NCBI GenBank assembly: GCA_003415625.1
Contig: PYIU01000007.1
Coordinates: 3,100,001 to 3,164,000 of the forward strand
Origin: Aquanectria penicillioides
Taxonomy: Eukaryota > Ascomycota > Sordariomycetes > Hypocreales > Nectriaceae
Direction: 5' to 3'
DNA length: 64,000 nucleotides
Positions 46,902-57,129 of this stretch are shown here, in pieces (position 1 is the first letter of the stretch; each line of letters begins with the position of its first letter). The notes beneath the pieces are model-generated. The model had not been told where the DNA came from. It was given only the letters and a program-made list of their open reading frames with translations, and did not search any database. Both the position numbers and the translations under genes were made by a program.

Positions 46902-48413
46902 TTAGTACCAGCGAGCCTGTCTCTCTCGCTCGTATTCTTCTTCAGAATAGCTATTCCAAAGATTCTGCATCGTGTGGACATTGACCGGGCTCGCCCCAAG
47001 CGGCCCAGGGAGCTTCCTGCCTCTAAATGACATGTGATGGAAACTAAGCGATCCTTCGATCCGACCGTCGCCTAAGAATTTGATCCACCCATCAGAGTCA
47101 TCTTCGTAGATGATGGGTCCCTCGTGTTCTCGACCGCGCCAGCTAAACGGCACCTCAGTATGGGATGCCCGCGTTGGACGCTCAGGGAAGTGCATGACAC
47201 CGCCGACAATACCCAGGTCAAACTTGGCCCACATAGTAGAGCCCGACACTGTGAAGATCAGTCGATGATTTGTCCCGCACTGGGGCCAATTGTCGGACAT
47301 TTCATCCAAAGTAATGGTATAGATGCCATTGAGATAGCCCAGTGGGCCAAGGCTGTCGTAGTCATCATCGCTGTAGCCTCCACCGTCGTACTCGGAATAA
47401 GGCGGAGGAAGGTCGTCATCGCCTTCGTCCCGATCATCGAAGTGATCTGAACTGTTTTCGTCATCCTGGCTGTCGAAATGATCGCCGCCAGATGAATAGC
47501 CGCCAGTGTTGTCCCAATCTTCACAGTAATCTTCGTGAGTGACGTTGGGGCCAGGAGCAGGAACTCGGCCCCGAGCTGCAAAACTGCCACTTCGGCGTGC
47601 TGTTTGGATAGTCCGAGACCTTGGTGCTGAGGCCGCCACTGATGCAGCACGGCTGGGGCCTTGAGAGATTCCACCTCGGCGGGCGGTCGCGGTTGGCCTG
47701 GATGTGGCCTTGGGCGTAGCCTTTGCTGTGGTCTTGGGTGTCGTTTTGGGTGCCGTTTTGGGTGCCGTTTTGGGTGTCGTCTTGGCTGTGGTCTTGACTG
47801 TAGTTTTTACTGTAGTCTTAACTGTAGTCTTGGTTGTAGTCTTGGCTGTAGCCTTGACCGTGGCTTTGGGAGTTGCCTTGGTACCAGCACCGACTTTCGC
47901 AGGTGCCTTCTGTTTAGGCGTCGTTATCTTTGCTTTTTTGGCCGAACCACTGACAGGAGTTACGGAGGTATCCTCGTTTGCCTTTCTCTTCGTACCAACA
48001 GCCTTTTGTGGTGTTGCTGCTTTCTGTTTCTTCGTCCCCGATGCAGCAGTGGCTTTCTTCGCCTCTCGGTCGCTTCTGGCCCAGTCCTTCTTCAGCTTGC
48101 CCTCCAGGGTCGACAGATGAGTGGGCACAGTCAGCGTGCCACCGTTGACGGCATCGTAGAGGCGCATGCGAGCCACCGACTTGGTTTTGGACGGTTTGAG
48201 GCCATAGTGGAGGAGTTGAGCCTCGAACCAGTGCGCAGGGCGGTCCTTGTCGTTCCCCGATGAGAAGTGCTCCTTCAGCTCACCAGGAGTTGCCCGCCGG
48301 TGCCTGTTTTGACCTGAAGCCTCAGCGAAGAACTCGCCGTTGGCAAAGGCAAAACCGTCGGCGGTGACAGGCGGAGCGCCGACCCAAGCAGCAGCATCCT
48401 TCTTGGGAGGCAT
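46902..48413 (-). CDS. Uncharacterised 503-aa protein with a Lys/Thr tetrapeptide repeat and acidic region
   Basis: A single uninterrupted frame starts at MPPKKDAAAW. Residues about 48-125 form a conserved-looking helical block (AHWFEAQLLHYGLKPSKTKS; ARMRLYDAVNGG; LEGKLKKDWARSDREAKKAT), somewhat reminiscent of SAP/HeH DNA-binding helices. Next comes a basic linker with bipartite NLS-like clusters (GTKRKANED, GSAKKAKI), then about 15 copies of a K-(T/A)-(T/A)-x repeat like a histone H1 tail, an Arg/Ser stretch, and an acidic Asp/Gly/Ser stretch (about 320-365). The C-terminal 140 residues look folded (GYLNGIYTITLDEMSDNWPQ; FDLGIVGGVMHFPERPTRAS; DGWIKFLGDGRIEGSLSFHH). Architecture suggests a nuclear chromatin-associated protein. 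I know no named family. Confidence 0.8.
   Translation of the reverse strand: MPPKKDAAAWVGAPPVTADGFAFANGEFFAEASGQNRHRRATPGELKEHFSSGNDKDRPAHWFEAQLLHYGLKPSKTKSVARMRLYDAVNGGTLTVPTHLSTLEGKLKKDWARSDREAKKATAASGTKKQKAATPQKAVGTKRKANEDTSVTPVSGSAKKAKITTPKQKAPAKVGAGTKATPKATVKATAKTTTKTTVKTTVKTTVKTTAKTTPKTAPKTAPKTTPKTTAKATPKATSRPTATARRGGISQGPSRAASVAASAPRSRTIQTARRSGSFAARGRVPAPGPNVTHEDYCEDWDNTGGYSSGGDHFDSQDDENSSDHFDDRDEGDDDLPPPYSEYDGGGYSDDDYDSLGPLGYLNGIYTITLDEMSDNWPQCGTNHRLIFTVSGSTMWAKFDLGIVGGVMHFPERPTRASHTEVPFSWRGREHEGPIIYEDDSDGWIKFLGDGRIEGSLSFHHMSFRGRKLPGPLGASPVNVHTMQNLWNSYSEEEYERERQARWY
47700..47885 (-). repeat. 12-bp coding minisatellite (Lys-Thr-Thr-x repeat)
   Basis: About 15 degenerate 12-bp units on the plus strand, of the type GGTGTCGTTTTG or ACTGTAGTCTTG, encode K(T/A)(T/A)(V/P/A) tetrapeptides in the 503-aa protein. 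Synonymous differences between units suggest age plus recurrent slippage. Confidence 0.85.
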
Positions 48414-48994
48414 CTTGGAGAGGCACAGCGTGTAAGCTATCTGGAGCTTGCAGATAGAGAGTTGTGGTTCGTCCGTCAGGCACCGTTCAGATGAATTGTG
48501 TTGGGGATTTGAAGACCCACAGGGCGGGGTTCCTGTGCCTCAAAGTGGCTGTGGCTGGTGGCTTTCTTGCGGTTGTATGTTCTACCACCTCCGCTTCTTC
48601 ACGAATACGAGCATGTATCATTTTACTTGAGGAACAAAGGTTCCTTGATCCTTCATCTATTTAGGAAAGTAAAAGCGCTCAATAGTATCGAAAGCCCCGA
48701 CCAGTGGGCGATTACTTGAAACCCCGTGGAGGGTAATGACGGCAGCCGGTGCGGCAGCCGGTCGTCAGGTGGAAAGGCCAGAGATACAATATGGTAGCCT
48801 GGTCAACGGGAACTTGGAGAGAGAACAAGCATGAATACAACAGAGTGACCCACCGACCTTTTACAAACCCTGTCTTGGACGACACAAATGGGCACCATTG
48901 TAAGGATCCTAACTTCCTATGATGTCCCTTAGCCATCAAGCCAAAAGATAAATCAATGATCGCAATGCTTGAAATTACTGGTATGGATAACAAT
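48414..48994. other. Intergenic: promoter of the 503-aa gene / 3' flank of the monooxygenase
   Basis: About 580 bases. A small minus frame (48712-49119) runs into the monooxygenase coding region and is a shadow. Nothing else was seen. Confidence 0.5.
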
Positions 48995-50651
48995 CTATAT
49001 GAAATGGAGAAGGTCTTTGCGCTCCTCTTCGACAACAACCCAGTGGTCCCTGACAGCACCATTTCCCTGACCATCGACCGCTTCATCGTCTGGCTCTGGA
49101 TACTTTTTGATATTCTCAATTGCCCAAATCACCGCTTTGCTCAACGGCGGTGGTATGCGTCCGTCTCCCTGGAGTGTTCCCAGACCAGCAACTTCAAATA
49201 ACCCCCCGACCCAATTGAGAGTCTCGCCAGTTTCCCAGGTAATGTCATGAAACTTTGTCCCGTGTTTAGTAGAGTATTCCTCCCGATCCTTTTCCCACTT
49301 TCTTTGGACTTTGATGGGTGGAAGCGGCTTTGAGTTGCGGGACGAAAAGAGTCGCGCGAGTGCGATTCCCTGATACTCGAAGCTGCGGAAAGTCAACACC
49401 CGCGGCATTCCAACAATGCCCAGCGTGGGAAAGTCCTGAAAGAAGGTGTGCTGATATATTTTGATGAGCTTCCCTTTCTGGTAGTCATACAAAGGGCGCC
49501 CGTTAGCCTTGATGTTCCAAAATGGATATGACGGTTTGTATCCTGTGCAGTAAATGACTCTGTCAATGTCATTGAGGGTATAGCCATCTTCAAACACAAT
49601 TCTTCCGTCCTCTTTGTATTCGGAGATTACTGGCTTCCAAGCGATTCCATCCGGCGGGGCTTTACCATCCCATCGAGACTTTGACCTGCGAGATTGGTAA
49701 ACGGGTAGATGCGCTGAGGCAGTAAGTTCTATCGCCACGTCATGTCCTGACGCCGAGTTTCCAATCACCAGCACCCTTTGGCCTGAAAAGGCAGAAGGTA
49801 CTCGATAAGTCTTTGAATGAACCACACGTCCTGGATACTTTTCGATGAATGCATCTAATCCTTTGACTTTGGGTATCTTTGCCATATTAGTTACAGTTCA
49901 TCAAACAAGGAAATTACCCACATATGGCACAGCATAGTGCCCATTTGCCAGGACAACTGCATCAAACGTCTCTTCCCACCAGACGTCGACGTTTTTCACC
50001 ACGTCAAATCGCCGAAGCGTGAGTTTCCACCCCTCTTGGTCAAATCCATTGATCTTTGAGATGTCTTCAACTGTGGTGTTGAGCTCTAAGAGCGGATCTA
50101 GTTGATGTGTAGAAACATAATTCTCAATGTACTGGCGGGGGATCCAGTGTGGTACAAACGGCCCATACGCAAAAGGTGCATCAGAAAAGCTCATGGCGAC
50201 GTCAGGGACATTTGTGCTTTGCTCGTTAGTCCATTGAACGATACTGCTCTTGCTGATACTCACGTCAGAGACTCATAAATAGGTGTTTCCAGGAACCGTT
50301 CCTGCTGAGACGGCGTCGTCGTTTGAGGTAGGTTTTGGGGTATTTCCAAAGGCGGATCGACCTCGGGGGGCAGCCCGCCCGGATTGATGCGGAAATTCAA
50401 GGTAGGATTGGGATCATGTATCCTGCAGCCATTAGAACGCGTCCGACAATAGAGCCGGTTACGAACCAAGTTCCTCCAGGTGTTTCCCTCCGTTCAAAAA
50501 TACGTATGCGATCAAAGCAATTTTCCGCCTTCAAAGCGGCGGCCGTCACGGTGCCTGTCGAGTTAGCAGAGCTACACATCCGGCGCAACTACTTACCTGC
50601 AGCACCCGCGCCCACAATGGCAACGGACTTTATCTTGTAACCGCCTCCCAT
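48995..50651 (-). CDS. Flavin-containing monooxygenase (class B FAD/NADPH)
   Basis: Five exons (50651-50597, 50554-50467, 50422-50264, 50216-49918, 49866-48995) give about 490 residues. The FAD Rossmann motif at the N-terminus is SVAIVGAGAAG, then RIFERRETPGGTW. The FMO fingerprint F/YxGxxxHxxxY/F appears as YPGRVVHSKTYR, the NADPH motif is VLVIGNSASGHDVA, and the late YCTGYKPSYPF motif is present. The family oxygenates soft nucleophiles (N or S) with a C4a-hydroperoxyflavin; cytosolic or ER-associated. The fourth intron is placed at 49917-49867 because only that AAAG acceptor restores frame into KGLDAFIEKYPGR. It is a single enzyme without an evident biosynthetic cluster beside it. Confidence 0.9.
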
Positions 50652-50891
50652 AACGTATTGAATTCTATTTGACAAATCCAAGTTGTCAGAATGAACCGTT
50701 CATTCACAGAGGGGAAGAGGTCAGCATTCCACATTCGCCATCGGCATCTGGCATTCCATCATTGCACGTGATGGTGCTACATCCGACATTGATAAAGCTG
50801 TGAGCATTTTGAGCCAATGAATGGTGTATTGACCACACATTGCGAATCGGAGTTTGTTAGTACGCAATCTTGTAGGTCTGAGTATTGTTTA

Positions 50892-51606
50892 CTAATTGGT
50901 CAACGAACCAATCCTCCTACCTCTATCAGGCTGTAGCTGTGCACGTAATGTTGAGAGGTACCCAGTGTCTTTGATCGTTTTTTGTTCCCGCCGTCCATCT
51001 CGCAGATGCTGTTGGCTGGGACTTCTGCTGTGGGTACAGCCAACCCAGATGACGAGGTAAAATGCAAGATTGAGGTAGGGGTGAATGACACCGGATTCTT
51101 TCCACCTGCGACTCGCACACAGCCCAGATATATCCCAAAAGAGGGCTATGACTGCCCAAAAAGCGTCAGTGATGTCGAAAACGCAAGTCTATCGACCTCC
51201 TAGAGGGCAAGAGTAGAGTAAAAGCCAGGCATTCCTTGCTGTGCTCATAGCCAGAGGAGGGACGCAGGACGCAACTAGAGCAAGACAGAAGACGATCGAG
51301 GTAATTTGCAGGCTATCTTTGGTGCGCCGGATAGTTTTGGAGGAATCATGGCTCTGTGGCTGTGGTTGAACTTGCGGTGGTTGGGGCTGCCCTTGGTACT
51401 GGAATCGATACTGCGGTACAACCGCGGCCGTTGATATTGAAGTTGATTCCGAGGCTGAGAATATTTCTGGTAAGGTTTTTGATACTGCTGCTGATAATTT
51501 GGCTACTGCTGGTAATGCTGTTGATATTGTGGTGGTGTTTGGGGCATTGCGGATGATCTTCGCTGGCAGCTCGGATGACAGACGCCGCACAGTGGTTCAG
51601 AACCAC
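50892..51606 (-). pseudogene. Decayed gene for a Gln/Tyr-rich multi-span membrane protein (tetraspan/MARVEL-like)
   Basis: From about 51545 the minus strand encodes a Pro/Gln/Tyr low-complexity segment (PPQYQQHYQQ[stop]PNYQQQYQ), with a TAG where CAG is expected. In another frame this is followed by PQYRFQYQGQPQPPQVQPQP, a hydrophobic helix (ITSIVFCLALVASCVPPLAM), a second TAG at 51189-51191, then two more hydrophobic helices (FDITDAFWAVIALFWDISGL; VIHPYLNLAFYLVIWVGC). The IHPxxxxAFxLVIWxGC pattern resembles the third-helix region of fungal tetraspan/MARVEL-like membrane proteins. The second TAG could instead fall in a small intron (GTCGAT...GGGCAG), which would weaken the pseudogene call. 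The 5' end is not resolved. Confidence 0.4.
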
Positions 51607-52936
51607 GTTGAGATATTATCAGATGAGAGAACAAGAACAAGAATTAGGCCACTGTGAGACATATTACCGTGGAGTTTATGGCTTTGAAGGCTAGATTAGG
51701 CGGCAGCTTGATCACCTGGATTCTTTGCCAAGATGTGCCATGGCACAGAGCGGTTTAATCAACTCAGCCAGAATCTGGTTCACGTAATCCCGAATCAGCC
51801 AAGGTTGAGCGTTAAGCTCAAAATTGACAAGGACGTCGGGCAAGGAACCTTTGTTAAATTTGCCTTGGCCGAGGATTTTGGCTCCCCAGTGCGGCCTTCT
51901 CCAACCGAGGTCCATCACCCTCCTAATGAATGCAACCCAAGTATGACCCAAGCAAAGAATTTGCCACGTTAATTCGGATGGTGAGACTTTGAGGTCATCA
52001 CCCGCACATCTGCAGAATTACGGATTTGCCTCCCATAGAAGCTCTTGGCTCGGGATCAGATATGACCCGGAACCAGTCTGAAGCCATGAATGATTTTAGA
52101 AATCAACCGCATGCAAAACTAGGGTTTCCGTCGGATAATGTAACTTTTTTGGCCCATAGCCTGGCAAAAAAGCGAGGCTTCCTGAACTCAAAATACGTGT
52201 CATGGACGATACGTGCATTAATTAAAGAATTTCAATCTTAAAGACACCAGTTCCTCGTTCTCATGAGTATGCTCTAGATTATATCCCCCAATATCCTCAT
52301 AACGCTCTTTTCACGATAGCTTCTTTGCCGCTCTCTTGCCGCTCTCTCATTTAAACCTAATTCGTCTTGGTCGTCTAGCCATACCCAGAAACCATTTCTG
52401 AGGGACCCAACGCGGAGGCCTGATCTAGGAAGATTTTGCGCAGAAACCAAGAAACCGAGGTGACCAACAGTCTGGTATATGCAGAGATGCGCCTGATTCT
52501 CGCCAAGATACTCTGGAACTTTGACATTGAGATTCATCCAGATAGCACAGACTGGCTGGAAGAAAACCAGGCCTATTTTCTATGGTAGAAGCCTAAACTG
52601 TACATTTACTTGCGACCAAAGACTATGGTAAACCGGACACGAGGTGTAAGTGGTTGCATGTGGAGTCACGTGATGCACAAACTCCTCCTCAAGATCAACC
52701 AAATTGCGTACTATGCGTGGATATTCAGATTCGATCAATATCAAGTTCAATTTCATTCTTTAGTGCTTTTTTATCAAAACGTTTTGCGAACCTGGGTTTG
52801 GCACCAACGTGGTATCCCACACTCTTAGCCCTGGAACGACTCCGCCAACCAAGATTTTCCACTTGCACCAAGCCTCACTGAAGCCGCTCATCGATTATCA
52901 CGACGCAAGAGGTCAAGCCGCCTCGTGACGCTCCTC
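51607..52936. other. Intergenic region with unassigned frames, possibly decayed
   Basis: About 1.3 kb between the decayed membrane-protein gene and the SET-domain gene. Minus-strand frames at 51712-51951 (including GWRRPHWGAKILGQGKFN) and 52274-52537 (including YLGENQAHLCIYQTVGHLGF) have protein-like composition but no family I can name. They may be further gene remnants. Confidence 0.4.
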
Positions 52937-54331
52937 ATGGCTACTCCAGAATCCATCGCGGCGCTGGTGACATGGGCGACATCTCATGGCGCCCAGCTCC
53001 ATCCCTCCGTTGAAGTTTACCAAGACGCACAAACCGGCCTCTCATTCCGCGTGAAGCCCGACGCAGGCTCGGGAACCAAGGCCTTTGAGCCCATCGTCAG
53101 CCTGCCGGCCTCATTGACTCTTTCATTCCTCAACGTCCTCCCTGGGAGAAACGACCTCAAGCCGTTCTCCGCAAATTTCCTTGCCCAGACCCCGCCCCAC
53201 GTCATCGGCCGCTTCGTCCTCGTCAAGCACTACCTCTTGGGCGACGAATCCTTCTGGGCACCGTATATCCGCGCCCTGCCGCAACCAGAGCAGGCTTATT
53301 CATGGGCCCTCCCGCCGTTTTGGCCCTCTGACGAAGCGGAGCTGTTTGAAGGCACCAACATCGAAGTCGGCGTCGAGCAGACCAGCGCCAATGTCAAGCG
53401 CGAGTTCAGGGCCGCGCAGAAGCTCCTCAGCGTAGACGACTGGGAGCCAGCCCTCCTAACTCGCTTCGCCTTGCCACTGTACCAGTGGGCTTACAGCATC
53501 TTTTCAAGCCGCAGTTTCCGACCGAGCCTGGTCCTGTCGGCCAAAGACCGCGAAACGCTGCCAGCTGGCGTTGGCATCGATGACTTTTCTGTGCTCCTCC
53601 CGCTCTTTGACGTGGGCAACCATGACATGAGAGAGGAGGTTCGATGGGAGCTGGACGAGAGTAGTGCAAGCTGCAATCTTAAGTCAGCAAAGGAGTATCA
53701 GCCGGGCGAGCAAGTCTTCAACAACTACAGCATGAAGACGAATGCTGAGCTTTTACTTGGGTACGGATTCATGCTCCCAGAGACAGACGCCTTGCACAAC
53801 GACTACGTTCACGTACGCAAGCGTCAGGCCAACTCCGGTCCTACGACTGAAGAGTATTACATCTCGCTCCGACCAATCCAGCATCCTAGCTCCCTCCTCG
53901 CAAAGTCGAAACAGGCCTTGCGGCTCAACGAGTCTACCAAGGTGCTCGGGGCCTTCCAGCACGTCCAACACGATATGGTGTGGGATATCTTCTGCACCCT
54001 CGCACCCCCAGCTCAGCACGCTCAGCTCATCCCTGTAGACAGCAGTCTGCAGGGCGAAGCAGCCGAGCAAGCTCGAAAAGACGCATTCTTTAGCGGCAAA
54101 GTTAGCGAGCAGGGCGTCATTTTCCTGCAGCAAACGGCTGCCGTTATCCAGCACAAGGTAATGCAGGAGCTAGAACGGCTTGATGAGACGGACGTGGAGA
54201 TTGTGGGCGGAGGAGACTTGACTCAAAACCAGCAGCTGGCGTTGAGCTACAGGGCACGTTGCAGGCGGGTATTGGAGAATACACTAGAAGCCATGGACAC
54301 GGAGGAGTTGTTTGGTCAAGATGACGAATAA
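52937..54331 (+). CDS. SET-domain protein-lysine methyltransferase, Rubisco-LSMT/SETD3-SETD6 class
   Basis: A single exon of 464 residues starts at MATPES; the codon series upstream begins with GTG and is not used. The split SET fold is visible: an N-terminal segment TGLSFRVKPDAGSGTKAFEP, the long helical insert (I-SET), PLFDVGNHDMREEVRWELDE (the NH motif of the SAM site), then GEQVFNNYSMKTNAELLLGY with the catalytic Tyr, followed by GFMLPETDALHNDYV. The C-terminal helical Rubis-subs-bind-like region runs from about residue 290. Relatives methylate non-histone targets such as ribosomal proteins, eEF1A or actin; the target here is unknown. The gene is compact and intact, with a 3' end 19 bases from that of the convergent hydrolase gene. 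Confidence 0.9.
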   Translation: MATPESIAALVTWATSHGAQLHPSVEVYQDAQTGLSFRVKPDAGSGTKAFEPIVSLPASLTLSFLNVLPGRNDLKPFSANFLAQTPPHVIGRFVLVKHYLLGDESFWAPYIRALPQPEQAYSWALPPFWPSDEAELFEGTNIEVGVEQTSANVKREFRAAQKLLSVDDWEPALLTRFALPLYQWAYSIFSSRSFRPSLVLSAKDRETLPAGVGIDDFSVLLPLFDVGNHDMREEVRWELDESSASCNLKSAKEYQPGEQVFNNYSMKTNAELLLGYGFMLPETDALHNDYVHVRKRQANSGPTTEEYYISLRPIQHPSSLLAKSKQALRLNESTKVLGAFQHVQHDMVWDIFCTLAPPAQHAQLIPVDSSLQGEAAEQARKDAFFSGKVSEQGVIFLQQTAAVIQHKVMQELERLDETDVEIVGGGDLTQNQQLALSYRARCRRVLENTLEAMDTEELFGQDDE

Positions 54332-54350
54332 AGAATTGCGTTTTAAACTT

Positions 54351-55664
54351 TTACTTCCTATAGGCTCCGTAAACGGCCATCTCGAGCTCGTTGTAGAGGT
54401 TCTTGACAACCGGGTCGCCATGGGGCTGAACATTGACAATCAGAACAGCCGCAATGCCATTCTCGCGATCGATCCACTGCTACTGATCAGTTATTATCTT
54501 TTTGGGAGGTTTCAACTTACCCAGCGGCTGTTGCACATGCCGCTCCACATCAAGCTGCCCTTGCGCCGCTTGCCTGGGATATCCTCAAAGTTCATGACAC
54601 CGCCGAGGCCGTGGTTGAGCTTGACCCCCGTGGGGAACTCTGGGGCAAAGGCATCCTGGCTACCAGAGTAGTAGGAAATTTTTTCAAGCATTTCGCTTTG
54701 GGCTTCGTTTAGCTGTGGTGAGAACATCTGCTTGAAGCTATCTTCGTTGACCAGTTTGCCCTGTAAAAGAGCCCGGAAGAAGAGGGCGAGATCATGGGCC
54801 GTCGAGAAGATGCCGGCGCCTCCGCTTTCGATTTCGTGTTCCCTTGGCACTGGTAAGGGACCTGGCTTCAATATTTCGCCCTCCCTGTAGGTACAAGCGA
54901 CAGTGCGGTCTCGTGTATGAGGAAGCTTCTCAGGCCAGAAGCCGGTGTCCTTGATACCCACTAGGTCAAAGATGTTTTCCTTCATGTACTCGCTCAAAGC
55001 CTTGCCGGTGACTTTTTCCAAGATCAGACCAGCCCAGTCGACTGCAGCTCCATAGTACCAGCCCTCGCCGGGAGCAAACTTGATGGGAGTGTTGAAGCCT
55101 TCGCGACTCCAATCCAAGTTGGTGGCGGTACGACCCACAAACTTGGACCATTTAACCAGGTCGGGATCAGCAATGTCATATCCGAGGCCAAGAGTATGCG
55201 TAAGAAGGATTCTGCAACAGTTAGACATGCATTATATCACTTTGATCAGCATACCGGAGTGTGATTGGCTTGGTGTTTTCTTCCAAGATGGGCTTGCCAT
55301 CGGCACCAAACCCACGCAAAATCTGCATGGCTGCGAGCTCTGGAATTATCGGCCTTGTATCATCATCAAGGCCGATGAGACCTCGCTCTACAATCTGCAT
55401 GATGGCGGTAGTAGTAATTATCTTAGTGATAGAGGCAACCCAGCTGAACGAGTTCGACTGGAACGGCTTTGAGCCGAGGTCAAAATCAATGCGTCCAGCG
55501 CTGCCAGAATAAATCGCATCTAGGGCATATTGGCACGAATCTTTGAGGGTTGTGTGTGACGTGCCATTTGAATCAATGACAGCAAACGAGGCCCCGAGGA
55601 GCTTGCCTGAAGTGTCCTCTCCGTGAGCGACATATTCCTGGAGAATGGAGGTGAGCTGCTCCAT
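54351..55664 (-). CDS. Serine beta-lactamase-like (class C/LovD-type) hydrolase or transesterase
   Basis: Three exons (55664-55255, 55211-54521, 54476-54351) give about 408 residues. The catalytic SxxK reads WVASITKIITTTAIMQ, the second motif is the Tyr in PGEGWYYGAAVDWAG (YGA in place of YxN, as usual in this fungal group), and the third block is LNHGLGGVMNFEDIPG. SGGAGIFSTAHDLALFFRAL is another family signature. There is no signal peptide, so it is probably cytosolic. Family members include penicillin-binding-protein-like esterases and the acyltransferase LovD; nothing nearby suggests a polyketide role. An in-frame ATG at 55694 would add ten residues; the later Met was chosen because it opens the conserved N-terminal helix. 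Its 3' end nearly meets the SET-domain gene. Confidence 0.9.
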
Positions 55665-56132
55665 GTTGAGATGGGCGAGAATAATGCGAGGCAAGAATCA
55701 ATGGGTAATTTCAAGGGCTGCCGCAGATTTGACAATTTGATCCGAATTTGGTGTCGCAAAGTGCAAATGGAAATGCAAACTAGACTAGTTAGCAGATATG
55801 GTTTTGGCTACAGCTTTGCTCCAACACAACCACCGGTGAGGCCGAGGCGGAGAAACTCGACACTTCCCCTCTCTGGCCTCCCAATGACGACGAGGCTCAC
55901 TCAGCGTGATGTTACTTCAGCAAAGGCAAGGCACTCTTGTGTCACTTGTCCATGTCTGAGTTGTAAACCGCACATCATCTGGCTAGTGCCTGCGGGGTGA
56001 CTAATCGAGCGTGGCTGCGTCCCGCCTTGGACTTGAGTGATTGTCGGTTATCATTCACCAACAACCTCGTGAAGGTCAATCACAATCCAAAGTTTGGGTA
56101 AAGAGTCTTGCAGGTGTTCGTATTCAATCCCC
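55665..56132. promoter_or_regulatory. Divergent promoter region (beta-lactamase-like / Nudix genes)
   Basis: About 470 bases separate two start codons pointing away from each other, so both promoters must lie here. No specific site was identified. Confidence 0.5.
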
Positions 56133-57129
56133 ATGGCCTCCGCACCGACGCCGCCCCGCAAGCTGCTTGATCTCATCACAGCCATAGACAAGTAAGTCAG
56201 CCCGGGCGGTTCTCGCTCGTTGCTCACGACTTCTGCCTAGTGTTCCCTTGGGCTTTGAGACGGATTGGTTTCCATACTACCGCCTCATCCTCGCTCCAGA
56301 TCCTCGGACGCATGGCTTTGTCCACCCAGACACTGTGGCCAGCATGCCCTGGCCGGCTTCCTTCACCATTGACCATGATGGCCGAACGGTGACGCTCTCG
56401 GCGCCACCCGACGGGGTCGCTCTGACGGCGCACGCCAACGGGGCCTTTCAACAGGCTGTCGACGTGGCCATTGACCGCGATATTTTTCCCATCCTGCACC
56501 AGGAGCATAGCGAGTATTTCCTTGTCGTCGGGGCGCGCGAATTCGTTCAGATCGAGCGGTTCGCAGCCCCTTTGTTTGGGATCGCAACTCGGGGAGCCCA
56601 CCTCACCGGCTATGTGCACGCGCCCGACGGCAGCATCCAAATCTGGGTCGCGCGTCGAAGCCCGTCGCTATTCACATATCCAGGCATGCTGGACAGCACC
56701 GTTGCTGGCGGAATCAAGGCATCCAACACGCCCTTGGATTGCATCCTTGCCGAAGCGACGGAAGAGGCGTGCCTCGCCGAGGACCTAGTCAGCTCTCAGG
56801 TCAAGGCGGTAGGCGTCATCACGCTCGCGAACCAAAAGGCGCAGAGCGGACTGTTCCACTCGGATATCATTTACGTCTACGACCTAGAAATTCCATCAGA
56901 TATGATTCCTACTCCGGGTGACGGAGAGGTGGAGGAGTTTGTGCTGATGAGCTGCGACGAGTTGATGCAGCGAATGCTCGCGGGAGAATTCAAGCCAAAC
57001 GTCTGCCCGGTGATGATAGACTTTCTAGTGCGGCACGGGCACATTACGGCCGAAAACGAAAAGGACTATGTGGCAATTTGCCAGCGACTGAGGAGGAAGA
57101 TTCCCGTTCCGACGACATCAGACGAATAG
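56133..57129 (+). CDS. DUF4743-Nudix hydrolase with altered Nudix box
   Basis: Two exons (56133-56191, 56241-57129) with a 49-nt intron give 315 residues. The N-terminal DUF4743 half includes FETDWFPYYRLILAPDPRTH and FQQAVDVAIDRD; the Nudix half begins HLTGYVHAPDGSIQIWVARR and continues YPGMLDSTVAGGIKAS. The arrangement is that of fungal homologues of yeast YJR142W, related to thiamine-pyrophosphate-processing Nudix enzymes (dephosphorylation of damaged thiamine diphosphates). The box expected as Gx5Ex7REUxEE reads, after GGIKAS, NTPLDCILAEATEEA: the first Glu is Asn and the Arg before Glu is Ala, while the metal-binding Glu pair is kept. Activity may be reduced or changed. Likely cytosolic. 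Confidence 0.88.

Noticed and set aside
48712..49119. 135-codon minus frame overlapping the monooxygenase 3' end
   Set aside because: It is out of frame with the clearly conserved flavin monooxygenase and has no family features.
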